The position numbers and the translations under genes are program-made. Below are positions 34,713 through 43,468 of a DNA stretch of 64,000 bases, in pieces; position 1 is the stretch's first letter; each line of letters begins with the position of its first letter. Source of the DNA: JANYLB01 sp963837715 (GTDB taxonomy: Bacteria; Actinomycetota; Acidimicrobiia; IMCC26256; JANYLB01). The notes under the pieces are model-generated. The model was not told the DNA's origin. It did not search any database and was given only the letters and a program-made list of their open reading frames with translations. Location: positions 186,001 through 250,000 of the forward strand of contig CAWIOF010000004.1 of assembly GCA_963837715.1 (NCBI GenBank), read 5' to 3'.

Positions 34713-35774
34713 TCAGACGAGGGTGGCTCTGGGCGGGGTGCCGTGGGCGCTGCGGATCTCGCCGACGGGCCAGGCCTCGTGGCCGGCGGCCCGCACGATG
34801 TCGAGGGCCCGGAACACGTCGCCGCCCGGAACGACCGCCAGCATCCCGAGGCCGAGGTTGAAGACCTGTTCCATCTCGTCGTCGGCCACCGATCCCGCCG
34901 TCTGGATCTCACCGAAGATGCGCGGCTGGTCCCACGACCCCCGTTCGATGACCGCCTCGACGTGCTCGGGGAGGACGCGGAGGAGGTTGTCGACGATCCC
35001 GCCGCCGGTCACGTGCGCGAACGCGCGCACGTCGACGTGCCGGCGGAGCTCGAGCATCGACGGGGCGTAGATCACGCTCGGACGCAACAACTCCTCGCCG
35101 AGGGAGTGCGACGCGCCAACCCAGGCCGGTTCGTCGAGGCTGCGACCGGCCCGGTCGAGCAGGGCGCGCCGAGCGAGCGAGTACCCGTTGCACCGCAGAC
35201 CCGGGCTCGCGATGCCGATGATCTGATCGCCCGGGCGTACCGCGCGGGGGAGCACCTCGGACCGCTCGACGACGCCCACCGCGAATCCCACCAGATCGAA
35301 CTCACCGGGTTCCATCGCGTCGGGATGTTCCGACATCTCGCCCCCGATGAGCGCGCACCCCGACTGGCGGCACCCTTCGGCCACGCCGGCGACGATCTCG
35401 TCGATCGTCTCGGGAACGAGCTTGCCCACCGACACGTAGTCGAGGAAGAACAGCGGCTCGGCCCCCTGCGACGCGATGTCGTCGACCGACATGGCGACGC
35501 AGTCGATGCCGATGGTGCGGTACCTGCCGGTCATCCGGGCGATGATCGACTTGGTCCCGACGCCGTCGGTGGACGCGACGAGCAGCGGGTCCCGGTGACC
35601 GAGCTTGCCGAGGGAGAACAGGCCGCCGAAGCCGCCGACGTCGCCCACCACCTCGGGCCGGAAAGTCGTCCGCACGTGCTGCTTGATGAACTCGACGGCC
35701 TTCTCGCCGGCCGCGATGTCGACGCCGGCCTCGCGATAGGTGAGGGAGTCGTCTTCGCGATCTCGCCGGCTCAC
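34713..35774 (-). CDS. purM: Phosphoribosylformylglycinamidine cyclo-ligase (AIR synthetase)
   Basis: 353 residues, GTG start 16 nt after purF. Characteristic stretches: YREAGVDIAAGEKAVEFI, LVASTDGVGTKSIIARM, IGIDCVAMSVDDI, ALIGGEMSEHPD and HVTGGGIVDNLLRVLP. It closes FGAM to aminoimidazole ribotide using ATP, fifth step of purine synthesis. Part of a purF-purM operon. Confidence 0.95.
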   Translation of the reverse strand: MSRRDREDDSLTYREAGVDIAAGEKAVEFIKQHVRTTFRPEVVGDVGGFGGLFSLGKLGHRDPLLVASTDGVGTKSIIARMTGRYRTIGIDCVAMSVDDIASQGAEPLFFLDYVSVGKLVPETIDEIVAGVAEGCRQSGCALIGGEMSEHPDAMEPGEFDLVGFAVGVVERSEVLPRAVRPGDQIIGIASPGLRCNGYSLARRALLDRAGRSLDEPAWVGASHSLGEELLRPSVIYAPSMLELRRHVDVRAFAHVTGGGIVDNLLRVLPEHVEAVIERGSWDQPRIFGEIQTAGSVADDEMEQVFNLGLGMLAVVPGGDVFRALDIVRAAGHEAWPVGEIRSAHGTPPRATLV

Positions 35775-35790
35775 CGAATGACGCCCGCGG

Positions 35791-37296
35791 TCACGTGGGG
35801 AACCGGGGCGACGAGTCCGACGACTCCACGTCGGCGTCGGTGAGGCGGGCCTCGGTCACGTCGATCTCGAGCACGCCCTTGGTGTCGTCGAGGGGCACCG
35901 GCACCGGGTAGTGCCCGGTGAGACACGCGGTGCAGAACGACTCCTCGGCGGTGCCGGTCGCCTTGGTGAGCCGTTCGATCTCGAGGTAGGCGAGGGAATC
36001 GACGCCGAGGTACTCGCGGATCTCGCCGACCGACAGATCGGCTGCGAGCAGCTCCGACTTCCGACCGGTGTCCATCCCGTAGTAGCAGGGCCAGCGGTAC
36101 GGCGGCGAGGAGACCCGGAAGTGGATCTCGGTGGCGCCCGCTTCCCGCAGCATCGCCACGACCTGACGGGTGGTGGTGCCCCGGACGATCGAGTCGTCGA
36201 CGACGACGAGCTTCTTGCCCCGGATGTTCTCGGGGAGCGGGTTCAGCTTCATCCGCACGCTCTGGCCCCGCATCTGCTGGCTGGGCTGGATGAACGTACG
36301 ACCGACGTACCGGTTCTTCACGAGACCGTCGCCGTAGGGGATGCCGGACGCGCGGGCGTAGCCCTGCCCCGCGGGGATCCCCGACTCCGGGATGGGCATC
36401 ACCATGTCGGCGTCGACCGGCGCCTGCCGGGCCAGCTCCTCGCCCATGCGTTGCCGCGCCGCGTGCACGCTCTGGCCGTAGAGGTTGGTGTCGGGTCGGG
36501 CGAAGTAGACGAACTCGAAGAGACACAGCTTCGGCTCGGGTTCGGCGAAGCGGTACTCCCGACGGAGCCCGGCCGCGTCGATGACGACCATCTCGCCCGG
36601 CTGCACGTCGCGCACGTAGTGCGCGCCGACGATGTCGAGCGCAGCCGTCTCGCTGGCCAGCACCCACCCACCCCCTTCGAGCCGACCCAGCGCGAGGGGC
36701 CAGAACCCGTGGGGATCGCGGACCCCGATGAGGCGGGCATCGTCCATCAACACGAACGAGAACCCACCCTTCAGGCGGGGGAGCACCTTCTCGAGCGCGT
36801 GCTCCAGCTCCCGGCCGTCGGACCGGGGCTCGTCGGGCCACTCGCGGGCGATGAGCTCTGCGACGAGGGCGGAGTCGGTGGTGGAGTCGAAGTTGGTCTC
36901 GTCGGCGGTGAGGCCGGGGAGCATGCCGAGGGTGCCGGCCAGCTCCGCGGTGTTGGTGAGGTTGCCGTTGTGGCCGAGCGCGAACCCGGCATCGCCGACG
37001 GAGCGGTAGATCGGCTGCGCGTTCCGCCACGACGAAGACCCGGTCGTGGAGTACCGGGTGTGGCCGATGCCGAGGTGACCTTCGAGCGGTGCGAGGTTGC
37101 GCTCGTCGAAGACCTGGGTGACGAGACCCATGTCCTTCACGACGGTCACGTTCTGACCGTCACTGACCGCGATGCCCGCCGACTCCTGCCCCCGGTGCTG
37201 CAACGCGTACAAGCCGAGGTAGGTGAGTTGGGCAACCGGTTGGTTCGGGGCGTACACCCCGAACACGCCACATGCGTGCGCGAGACCACCGTTCAC
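35791..37296 (-). CDS. purF: Amidophosphoribosyltransferase
   Basis: 501 residues, GTG start. The short propeptide MNGGLAHA precedes the catalytic nucleophile Cys9 in ACGVFGVYAP, exposed after self-cleavage. N-terminal glutaminase (LGIGHTRYSTTG, ALGHNGNLTN) and C-terminal phosphoribosyltransferase (KLVVVDDSIVRGTTTRQVV) are complete. First committed purine step: PRPP plus glutamine to phosphoribosylamine. The CxxC-like Cys residues near the end (CTACLTGHYP) match Fe-S-type PurF. Appears leaderless. Confidence 0.96.
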   Translation of the reverse strand: MNGGLAHACGVFGVYAPNQPVAQLTYLGLYALQHRGQESAGIAVSDGQNVTVVKDMGLVTQVFDERNLAPLEGHLGIGHTRYSTTGSSSWRNAQPIYRSVGDAGFALGHNGNLTNTAELAGTLGMLPGLTADETNFDSTTDSALVAELIAREWPDEPRSDGRELEHALEKVLPRLKGGFSFVLMDDARLIGVRDPHGFWPLALGRLEGGGWVLASETAALDIVGAHYVRDVQPGEMVVIDAAGLRREYRFAEPEPKLCLFEFVYFARPDTNLYGQSVHAARQRMGEELARQAPVDADMVMPIPESGIPAGQGYARASGIPYGDGLVKNRYVGRTFIQPSQQMRGQSVRMKLNPLPENIRGKKLVVVDDSIVRGTTTRQVVAMLREAGATEIHFRVSSPPYRWPCYYGMDTGRKSELLAADLSVGEIREYLGVDSLAYLEIERLTKATGTAEESFCTACLTGHYPVPVPLDDTKGVLEIDVTEARLTDADVESSDSSPRFPT

Positions 37297-37302
37297 TGTT
37301 CA

Positions 37303-37308
37303 AGTATC
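37303..37308 (-). promoter_or_regulatory. Candidate -10 box of a leaderless purF promoter
   Basis: GATACT on the minus strand ends 6 nt before the purF GTG at 37296. Confidence 0.5.
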
Positions 37309-37357
37309 GCACGTCGGAACCGACCCTCACGATCCGCCCGACCACGGCAGCCGGGCT

Positions 37358-37437
37358 GGAGGAGGAGCGGAGGCGGCGGACACGCCCCCGCAGCACATGC
37401 GCGGGTGAGCGATCGAGCCGCCGCGGCGGATCCGACC
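37358..37437 (-). repeat. Dispersed 79-80 bp intergenic repeat, copy 2
   Basis: On the minus strand it starts GGTCGGATCCGCCGCG, continues CTCGATCGCTCACC and ends CGCCTCCGCTCCTCCTCC, with a variable middle that can fold (CCCGC..GCGGG). Unlike the other two copies it sits between divergent genes (purF and cysC), so it is not simply a terminator. It ends 6 nt upstream of the cysC -10 box. Confidence 0.72.
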
Positions 37438-37443
37438 AGCGGG

Positions 37444-37449
37444 TAGGTT
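37444..37449 (+). promoter_or_regulatory. Candidate -10 box of a leaderless cysC promoter
   Basis: TAGGTT ends 6 nt before the GTG at 37456; the same hexamer at the same distance precedes the LLM gene at 25177. Confidence 0.5.
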
Positions 37450-37455
37450 GCCCGC

Positions 37456-38016
37456 GTGGGTGACGACGTCGGGTTCTGCCTCTGGTTCACGGGTTTCTCG
37501 GGCGCCGGGAAGAGCACGATCGCGAACGTGGTCGCCGACGAACTGCGCGACCGTGGGCAACGGGTGGAGCTGCTCGACGGCGACGAGGTCCGTGAACACC
37601 TGTCCGCGGGGCTCACCTTCTCGAAGGCCGACCGCGACATCAACATCCGCCGCATCGGGTGGGTCGCGAAGGTCTTGTCACGAAATGGGGTTGCCGCGAT
37701 CACCGCCGCCATCTCCCCGTATCGCGAGACCCGCGATGCCGTCCGGGCCGAGATCCCGAACTTCGTCGAGGTGTTCGTCGACACGCCGCTCGATGTGTGT
37801 GAGACGCGCGACGTGAAGGGTCTCTACAAGAAGGCCCGGGCCGGCGAGATCCCCGAGTTCACCGGTGTGTCGGACCCGTACGAGCCGCCGCTCGCTCCGG
37901 AGATCCACGTCTCGACCAACGACCGATCAGTGGCGGCATCCGCCGCGCAGGTGCTCTCGTGGCTCGAGGAGAAGGGCTGGATCCGACCCGGCCCCGCGCC
38001 GCGCGATCCCGGCTGA
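37456..38016 (+). CDS. cysC: Adenylylsulfate kinase
   Basis: 186 residues. P-loop GFSGAGKST at residues 12-20, LLDGDEVREHLS with the APS-binding acidic pair, FSKADRDINIRRIGWVAK, the ISPYRETRD loop and the lid KGLYKKARAGEIPEFTG. Makes PAPS from APS and ATP. Usually found with cysN/cysD, which are not adjacent here; it stands alone between purF and purL and is convergent with purL. Confidence 0.94.
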   Translation: MGDDVGFCLWFTGFSGAGKSTIANVVADELRDRGQRVELLDGDEVREHLSAGLTFSKADRDINIRRIGWVAKVLSRNGVAAITAAISPYRETRDAVRAEIPNFVEVFVDTPLDVCETRDVKGLYKKARAGEIPEFTGVSDPYEPPLAPEIHVSTNDRSVAASAAQVLSWLEEKGWIRPGPAPRDPG

Positions 38017-38039
38017 CCGCTCGAATCAGGACCCGCAGT

Positions 38040-40325
38040 TCACGGTGCCTCGACGCGTGCGCCCACCGCGTTCGGGATCGCGTCCCGCCACGCTCTCGCC
38101 GCGTCGGCGAGGGGAACGTCGAACGCTCCTTCGGCCGTCACGCGCTCGCCGCCCGCGGCACCGATGACCGCGGCCGGGACGCCCGCCGCCTCGGCCCGGG
38201 CGATCACCTCGGTGACCTGCGCCGGATCGACCGAGAGGACGACCCGTGATGTCGACTCCGAGAAGCACGCGAGCGCGCCGCCCACCGAGACTTCGAACCC
38301 GACGTCGCCCTCGATCGCCATCTCCGCGAGCGCGACTGCGATGCCTCCGTCGGCACAATCATGGACACCGTCGACCACCCGATCGACGACGAGCCCCGCG
38401 ACGAGGTCGTGGAGTGCCTTCGCGACCATGAGATCGGCGACGGGTGGCGCGCCACCCCGACGGTCGTGCATCGTCGCCCACTCCGAACCACCCAGCTCGG
38501 GCCGAGTGTCGCCCAGCACGATGATGCGGTCGTCGGCCCGGAGCGCGGCGGGGGGCGGACGCTCCGAGAGCTCGTCGATGAGCCCGATCACACCGACCAC
38601 CGGGGTGGGGTCGATGTCGGCGCCACGGGACTCGTTGTAGAAGCTGACGTTGCCGCCGACCACCGGGAGGTCGAACGCCCGGCACGCTTCGCTCATGCCC
38701 TCGACGACCTCGGCGAACTGCCACATGACCTCGGGGTGCTCCGGGTTGCCGAAGTTGAGGCAGTTCACGAGCGCGACCGGACGCGCGCCCGCGCACACCA
38801 CGTTGCGCACTCCTTCCAGCACCGCCAGGCGGCCTCCGACGCGCGGGTCGAGGGCGGCGAACCGGGCCTTGCCGTCGGTGCTGAGCGCAAGCCCGCGTTG
38901 CGAGCCGGGAAGGCGCAACACCGCGGCGTCGCCGCCCGGCCCGACCACCGTGTTGAGGAACAACTGGTGGTCGTACTGGCGCGAGATCCACGACTTGTCG
39001 GCGATGGTCGGACGCGCGAGGAGAGCGAGCAGCTCCGCCGAGAGGTCTGCCCCGACGGGGAACTGCTCCGCCAGACCCGGTCCGGGGTCGTCGGCCAGGA
39101 CGGCGTCGTGGGTGTCGGGGCGACGCAGCGGACGGTCGTAGTTCGGACCGTCGCCGAGACTGCCCACCGGCATGTCGGCGAGCGGTGGGTTGTCGGAGGA
39201 GACCGGTCGGGGCGGCTCGCCCGCCGGCGGAGCCGGGTTCTCACCCGGGACCCCGAGCGCGTCGAACGTGCCGTCGTAGACGCGGAAGCGGTCGGTGTCG
39301 TTGACCGTCCCGACCACGGTGGCCTGGATCTCCCAGCGGGCGCACAGCGCGAGCACTTCGTCGAGATCGCGGGGACGCACGATCGCGAGCATCCGCTCCT
39401 GGCTCTCCGACGTCATGACCTCGACCGCGTTCATCCCCGGTTCGCGTCGGGTCACCCGCGCGATGTCGACGTCCATCCCCGCACCGGCATTGGCCGCGGT
39501 CTCCGACGTCGCGCACGACAAGCCGGCCGCGCCGAGGTCCTGCACGCCGACGGCCAGGCCCGCGTCGAGCAGCGCGAGGCACGCCTCGATGCACTTCTTC
39601 TCCTCGAAGGGGTCACCCACCTGGACCGACGGGCGCTTGCCCTCGTCGCCTTCGTCGAAGCCGGCCGACGCGAGCACGCTCGCGCCGCCGATCCCGTCGC
39701 GACCGGTCGCGCCACCGAGCAGGACGGCGAGGTTGCCGACGCCCTCCGCGCGTGCGAGCACCAGGCGCTCGACGGGGAGGAGGCCGAGACAGAACACGTT
39801 GACGAGGGGATTGTCCCGGTAGCACTCGTCGAACACGGCTTCGCCTCCGACGGTCGGTACTCCGACGGCGTTGCCGTAGCCACTGATGCCCGAGACGACT
39901 CCCTCGAACAGGTAGCGGGTCCGGGCGTCGTCGAGCGGACCGAACCGGAGCGGGTCCATGAGCGCGATCGGTCGCGCGCCCATCGAGAAGATGTCGCGGA
40001 TGATGCCCCCGACGCCGGTCGCGGCACCCTGGTAGGGCTCGACGGCCGAGGGATGGTTGTGGCTCTCGATCCGCACCGCGACGGCGAGTCCGTCGCCGAC
40101 GTCGATCACCCCGGCGCCTTCACCCGGACCGACGAGCACCCAGGGGGCCTCAGTCGGGAACCGGCCGAGGTACCGGCGCGACGACTTGTACGAGCAGTGC
40201 TCCGACCACATGACGGCGTACATCGCGAGCTCGAGCTCCGACGGATCCCGTCCGAGCTCGTCGACGGTGGCGCGGTACTCGTCGTCGGTGAGACCGAGTT
40301 GGCGGTGCAGGGGCTCGTGGTCCAT
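38040..40325 (-). CDS. purL: Phosphoribosylformylglycinamidine synthase subunit II
   Basis: 761 residues from ATG 40325 (MDHEPLHRQLGLTDDEYRATV), the usual start of small PurL; the longer frame adds an unlike N-terminus. Motifs: WSEHCSYKSSRRYL (catalytic His), GPGEGAGVIDVGDGLAVAVR, VGGIIRDIFSMGARPIALM and GGATGRDGIGGAS. Works with PurQ and PurS (both 2 kb upstream on the same strand) to make FGAM. Transcribed separately from the main pur operon. Confidence 0.95.
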   Translation of the reverse strand: MDHEPLHRQLGLTDDEYRATVDELGRDPSELELAMYAVMWSEHCSYKSSRRYLGRFPTEAPWVLVGPGEGAGVIDVGDGLAVAVRIESHNHPSAVEPYQGAATGVGGIIRDIFSMGARPIALMDPLRFGPLDDARTRYLFEGVVSGISGYGNAVGVPTVGGEAVFDECYRDNPLVNVFCLGLLPVERLVLARAEGVGNLAVLLGGATGRDGIGGASVLASAGFDEGDEGKRPSVQVGDPFEEKKCIEACLALLDAGLAVGVQDLGAAGLSCATSETAANAGAGMDVDIARVTRREPGMNAVEVMTSESQERMLAIVRPRDLDEVLALCARWEIQATVVGTVNDTDRFRVYDGTFDALGVPGENPAPPAGEPPRPVSSDNPPLADMPVGSLGDGPNYDRPLRRPDTHDAVLADDPGPGLAEQFPVGADLSAELLALLARPTIADKSWISRQYDHQLFLNTVVGPGGDAAVLRLPGSQRGLALSTDGKARFAALDPRVGGRLAVLEGVRNVVCAGARPVALVNCLNFGNPEHPEVMWQFAEVVEGMSEACRAFDLPVVGGNVSFYNESRGADIDPTPVVGVIGLIDELSERPPPAALRADDRIIVLGDTRPELGGSEWATMHDRRGGAPPVADLMVAKALHDLVAGLVVDRVVDGVHDCADGGIAVALAEMAIEGDVGFEVSVGGALACFSESTSRVVLSVDPAQVTEVIARAEAAGVPAAVIGAAGGERVTAEGAFDVPLADAARAWRDAIPNAVGARVEAP

Positions 40326-40482
40326 GAGCCCTCGATCGTATCGGTCGGAGCCCCATTCCCCGGGACGAATGGGCGTTATAGCTCGCATCGGGAGCCTTTC
40401 TATGGCCGCGTTCGGAAGACGCTGCCGGGTCGGGTATTGTCGGTAATACCCCCCTCGCATTTCTCGAAGGAGCACGACGAAC

Positions 40483-40890
40483 ATGGCTCGGAAGACGACA
40501 AAGATGACCGCCCAACACAAGGCTGCACTGGCCGAAGGACGCGCCTACGGACGCGCCGTTCGTGAGTACCTCGATGCACTCGAGGAGAGCCGCCCCAAGC
40601 GCGGCCGGAAGCGCACTGCCGATTCCGTGAAGAAGCGACTCGCCGCCGTCGAGGCCGAGTTGGCCGACGCGAGTGGCGTGAAGCGGGTCCAACTCCTCCA
40701 GGAACGACGCGATCTCCGTTCGGAGCTCGACAACTTCGGCACGACCGTCGACCTGTCGAGTGTGGAGAAAGCGTTCGTGAAGGCAGCGAAGCCCTATTCC
40801 GAGAACAAGGGCATCTCGTACGCCACATGGCGTGAGGCAGGCGTGCCCGCCGACGTGTTGAAGAAGGCCGGGATCACCCGCGCTTCTTGA
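40483..40890 (+). CDS. Small basic protein of unknown function, possibly nucleoid-associated
   Basis: 135 residues, GAAGGAG ribosome site 11 nt before the ATG. The N-terminal third is Lys/Arg-rich (RPKRGRKRTADSVKKRL), the middle is a coiled coil (AAVEAELADASGVKRVQLLQ and on), and the C-terminus (ISYATWREAGVPADVLKKAG) resembles a small helix pair with a VPADVL turn, loosely like the DNA-binding end of Lsr2. That resemblance is weak. Divergent from purL; followed at once by repeat copy 3. A small dyad (GGTATT..AATACC) lies near 40432-40450. Confidence 0.7.
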   Translation: MARKTTKMTAQHKAALAEGRAYGRAVREYLDALEESRPKRGRKRTADSVKKRLAAVEAELADASGVKRVQLLQERRDLRSELDNFGTTVDLSSVEKAFVKAAKPYSENKGISYATWREAGVPADVLKKAGITRAS

Positions 40891-40891
40891 T

Positions 40892-40970
40892 GGTCGATTC
40901 CGCTGCGGCGTCTCGATCGCTCACCCGCGCGCGTCCCGTTCTCGCTGTCCGACGCCTCCGCTGCATCTCC
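40892..40970 (+). repeat. Dispersed 79-80 bp intergenic repeat, copy 3
   Basis: Starts GGTCGATTCCGCTGCG, continues CTCGATCGCTCACC, and ends CGCCTCCGCTGCATCTCC. It begins 2 nt after the stop of the basic protein gene and fills the gap to the convergent pyrE end (40987). Same length and arm order as copies at 26165 and 37358; it shares the exact 19 bases CTCGATCGCTCACCCGCGC with copy 2. Confidence 0.75.
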
Positions 40971-40986
40971 TGAACCCTGGTCGGGA

Positions 40987-41535
40987 TCAGCTCCCGAACG
41001 GGTATCCGAGATCGGGACCGGTGAGCACCGGGGCGTAGACGATGCCGCGGCGTTCGAGCTCGGGTCCGAGCTCGCCGCCGCGGTCGAGCAGGAGCGACGC
41101 CGCGACCACCTCGCAGCCGAACTCCGTGACCGCATCGAGCGCGTCGAGCAACGACGAACCGGTGGTCGCGGTGTCTTCGACGACGACGACCCGGTCGGTG
41201 GGGTCGAGGGGTCCTGCGATCCGTCCGCCGACGCCGTGACCCTTCGCTTCCTTGCGGATGGCAAACCCGCGAACGCCCGACGCCCGCGCCACCGCGACGG
41301 CAACCGGCACCGCGCCCACAGCGAGTCCGCCGACCGCGTCGAACGACGTGACCCCGCGTTCGGCGAGGGCCTCCATCACGGCGTCTCCCACGATCTCGAC
41401 GCAGTCACCCCGGAAGGTCACCATCCGGCCGTCGAGATACCAGTTCGACGTTCGGCCCGACGCGAGCGTGAACTCGCCCTCTCGGATCGCGTGCTCCCGC
41501 AACGCGGCCTCGAGAGCCGCCTGGGCACGTCGCAT
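40987..41535 (-). CDS. pyrE: Orotate phosphoribosyltransferase
   Basis: 182 residues from ATG 41535, overlapping the purQ stop (TGATG). FTLASGRTSNWYLDGR near residue 23, AVGGLAVGAVPVAVAVA and the PRPP motif VVVVEDTATTGSSLLDAL near 120 are typical. Makes orotidine-5'-phosphate in pyrimidine synthesis. It is the last gene of a long purine operon, an arrangement linking both nucleotide pathways. Confidence 0.93.
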   Translation of the reverse strand: MRRAQAALEAALREHAIREGEFTLASGRTSNWYLDGRMVTFRGDCVEIVGDAVMEALAERGVTSFDAVGGLAVGAVPVAVAVARASGVRGFAIRKEAKGHGVGGRIAGPLDPTDRVVVVEDTATTGSSLLDALDAVTEFGCEVVAASLLLDRGGELGPELERRGIVYAPVLTGPDLGYPFGS

Positions 41536-42224
41536 CAGCCGGCGAGAGCCCGACCGGCCGGAGCAGCCGCGGCCGCGAGGAGCGACTCGAGCATCGGCAC
41601 CCCGTCGGCGGAGCCGAGGAGCGCGTCGGACGCACGCTCCGGGTGGGGCATGAGACCGACGACGTTGCGACCTTCGTTGCAGATGCCGGCGATGTCGTCG
41701 AGGCTCCCGTTCGGGTTGCGCACGTACCGGACCACGATCCGATCTTCGGCGCGAAGGCGCTCGAGGGTCGTGCGATCGCACACGTAGTTGCCCTCGAAGT
41801 GGTTGATCGGGATGCTCAGCACGGCGTCCGGGGCGCAACGATTCGTGAGCACCGAGTCGGTGGTCTCCACCCGGAGCGCGACGGTGTCGCAGATGAACTT
41901 CAGCCCGGCGTTCTTCTGCAGCGCGCCGGGAAGCAGGCCCGCTTCGGTGAGCACCTGGAAGCCGTTGCAGATCCCGACGACCGGGCCTCCCGCGGCCGCG
42001 AAGTCGGCGACCGCTCCCATCACGGGAGAGAACCGCGCGATCGCACCGGTGCGCAGGTAGTCGCCGTGAGCGAAGCCGCCCGGCACGACCACCGCGTCGA
42101 CGCCGCGCACCGTCGCGTCGCCGTGCCACAGCAGCTCGGCCGTGCCCCCCAGGTGCGCGACGGCCCGTTCCACGTCGAGCTCGCAGTTCGTCCCCGGGAA
42201 CTGCACCACCCCGACCGTGCTCAC
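41535..42224 (-). CDS. purQ: Phosphoribosylformylglycinamidine synthase subunit I (glutaminase)
   Basis: 229 residues, GTG start. Class I amidotransferase: VVVPGGFAHGDYLRTGAI, nucleophile Cys in VVGICNGFQVLTEAGLLPG (about residue 87), and the His/Glu pair in GLMPHPERA. Supplies ammonia to PurL. Its stop overlaps the pyrE start. Separated from purS by 88 nt that contain a large hairpin. Confidence 0.95.
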   Translation of the reverse strand: MSTVGVVQFPGTNCELDVERAVAHLGGTAELLWHGDATVRGVDAVVVPGGFAHGDYLRTGAIARFSPVMGAVADFAAAGGPVVGICNGFQVLTEAGLLPGALQKNAGLKFICDTVALRVETTDSVLTNRCAPDAVLSIPINHFEGNYVCDRTTLERLRAEDRIVVRYVRNPNGSLDDIAGICNEGRNVVGLMPHPERASDALLGSADGVPMLESLLAAAAAPAGRALAG

Positions 42225-42243
42225 CGAGCCCCCCGCCCGCCAC

Positions 42244-42286
42244 GTTCGGCGCGTTCTGGTCCTCTGAGAGCCGAAACGCGCCGAAC
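42244..42286. repeat. 12-bp inverted repeat between purS and purQ
   Basis: GTTCGGCGCGTT (42244-42255) and AACGCGCCGAAC (42275-42286) pair perfectly around a 19-nt loop that itself holds CTCTGAGAG. It could attenuate or stabilise the purS/purQ boundary of the operon mRNA, or be a REP-like element. No T-run follows. Confidence 0.6.
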
Positions 42287-42312
42287 TCCGGGCCGGGTCG
42301 GGCGCGTTGTCG

Positions 42313-42579
42313 TCATCGGGACTCGGCGAGGGCGGTGATCTCGACGGTGAAGGCCTCGATCACCGGGTTCGCGAGGAGGCGGTCGCACATCTCGAGGACC
42401 TGGGCCCGGGCCGCGTCGGCATCGGCGGCCTCGACGAGCAGCCGGATGCTCTTCCCCACGTGCACCTGCGTCACGTTCGCGTACCCGAGGGCCGGGAGGG
42501 CCCGTTCGATGGTGGCGCCCTGCGGATCGGCGATGCCGGGGAGGTGGGTGATCTCGACGCGGGCCGCGAACGTGGTCAT
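42313..42579 (-). CDS. purS: Phosphoribosylformylglycinamidine synthase subunit PurS
   Basis: 88 residues from ATG 42579 (GTG 42591 is possible). FAARVEITHLPGIADPQGAT, then the family core GYANVTQVHVGKSIRLLVEA and a C-terminal NPVIEAFTVEI strand. PurS dimers bridge PurQ and PurL. Lies 13 nt after purC in the same operon. Confidence 0.92.
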   Translation of the reverse strand: MTTFAARVEITHLPGIADPQGATIERALPALGYANVTQVHVGKSIRLLVEAADADAARAQVLEMCDRLLANPVIEAFTVEITALAESR

Positions 42580-42592
42580 CTCAGATCGCACT

Positions 42593-43468
42593 CTATCCGT
42601 ACCAGTCGTCGAGGCTACGGCCGGTCAGGCGCTCGTAGGCCTCGACGTAGCGGGCGCGCGTCCCGGCGATCACGTCGGGCGGGAGCTGCGGCGCGGGGGC
42701 TGTCTTGTCCCACCCGATCTCGAGGTAGTGGTCGCGCACGTACTGCTTGTCGAAGCTGGGCGGGGAGCTCCCCGGCTCGTAGTCCTCCCCGGGCCAGTAG
42801 CGGGAGGAGTCGGGGGTGAGCAACTCGTCGATCACGAGCAGACGACCGTCGACGTGGCCCCACTCGAGCTTCGTGTCGGCGAGGATCACCCCGCGCTCCG
42901 ACGCGATCCGGGCACCCCGCTCGTAGATCGCGAGGGTCCCGAACTTCACCGCCTCGAACGTCGCCTCACCGACCAGGGCGACGGCCTCGGCATCGGAGAT
43001 CGGGAGATCGTGGCCCTCGTCGGCCTTGGTGGTGGGGGTGAAGAGCGGTTCGGGCAGCGGATCCGCCTCGCGGAGCCCGGCGGGGAGCGTGCGACCCTGC
43101 ACCGTGCCGCGTTCGCGGTACTCCGCCCACGCGCTGCCGAAGAGGTACCCGCGTGCGATGCACTCCATCCGCACCGGCTCGGACCTGCGCACGAGCATCG
43201 CCCGGCCCGCGACCTCCGCACCCGAGTCCGATGGGAAGTCGGCGGGGTCGAACGACAGCACGTGGTTGTCGGCCAGGTCCGCGGTCGCGTCGAACCAGAA
43301 CGCGGAGGTGGCGGTGAGCATGCGGCCCTTGTCGGGGATGTCGTCGGGGAGCACGACGTCGAACACCGAGACACGATCGCTCGCCACGATCAGGAGGCGG
43401 TCGTCGTCGACGCCGTAGAGCTCCCGGACCTTGCCCGAGTACAGGTGCGGGAGGGAGGAGAGACCCAT
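42593..43468 (-). CDS. purC: Phosphoribosylaminoimidazole-succinocarboxamide synthase
   Basis: 291 residues; ATG 43468 overlaps the purB stop by 1 nt (TGATG). SGKVRELYGVDDDRLLIVAS (ATP-binding start), DDIPDKGRMLTATSAFWF, MECIARGYLFGSAW, and LADTKLEWGHVDGRLLVIDE are the SAICAR-synthase landmarks. Adds aspartate to CAIR. The upstream readthrough frame to 43552 is not part of the gene. Confidence 0.95.
   Translation of the reverse strand: MGLSSLPHLYSGKVRELYGVDDDRLLIVASDRVSVFDVVLPDDIPDKGRMLTATSAFWFDATADLADNHVLSFDPADFPSDSGAEVAGRAMLVRRSEPVRMECIARGYLFGSAWAEYRERGTVQGRTLPAGLREADPLPEPLFTPTTKADEGHDLPISDAEAVALVGEATFEAVKFGTLAIYERGARIASERGVILADTKLEWGHVDGRLLVIDELLTPDSSRYWPGEDYEPGSSPPSFDKQYVRDHYLEIGWDKTAPAPQLPPDVIAGTRARYVEAYERLTGRSLDDWYG

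Noticed and set aside
40326..40520. Longer purL start upstream of 40325
   Set aside because: The extra residues do not resemble PurL and extend into the divergent gene at 40483.
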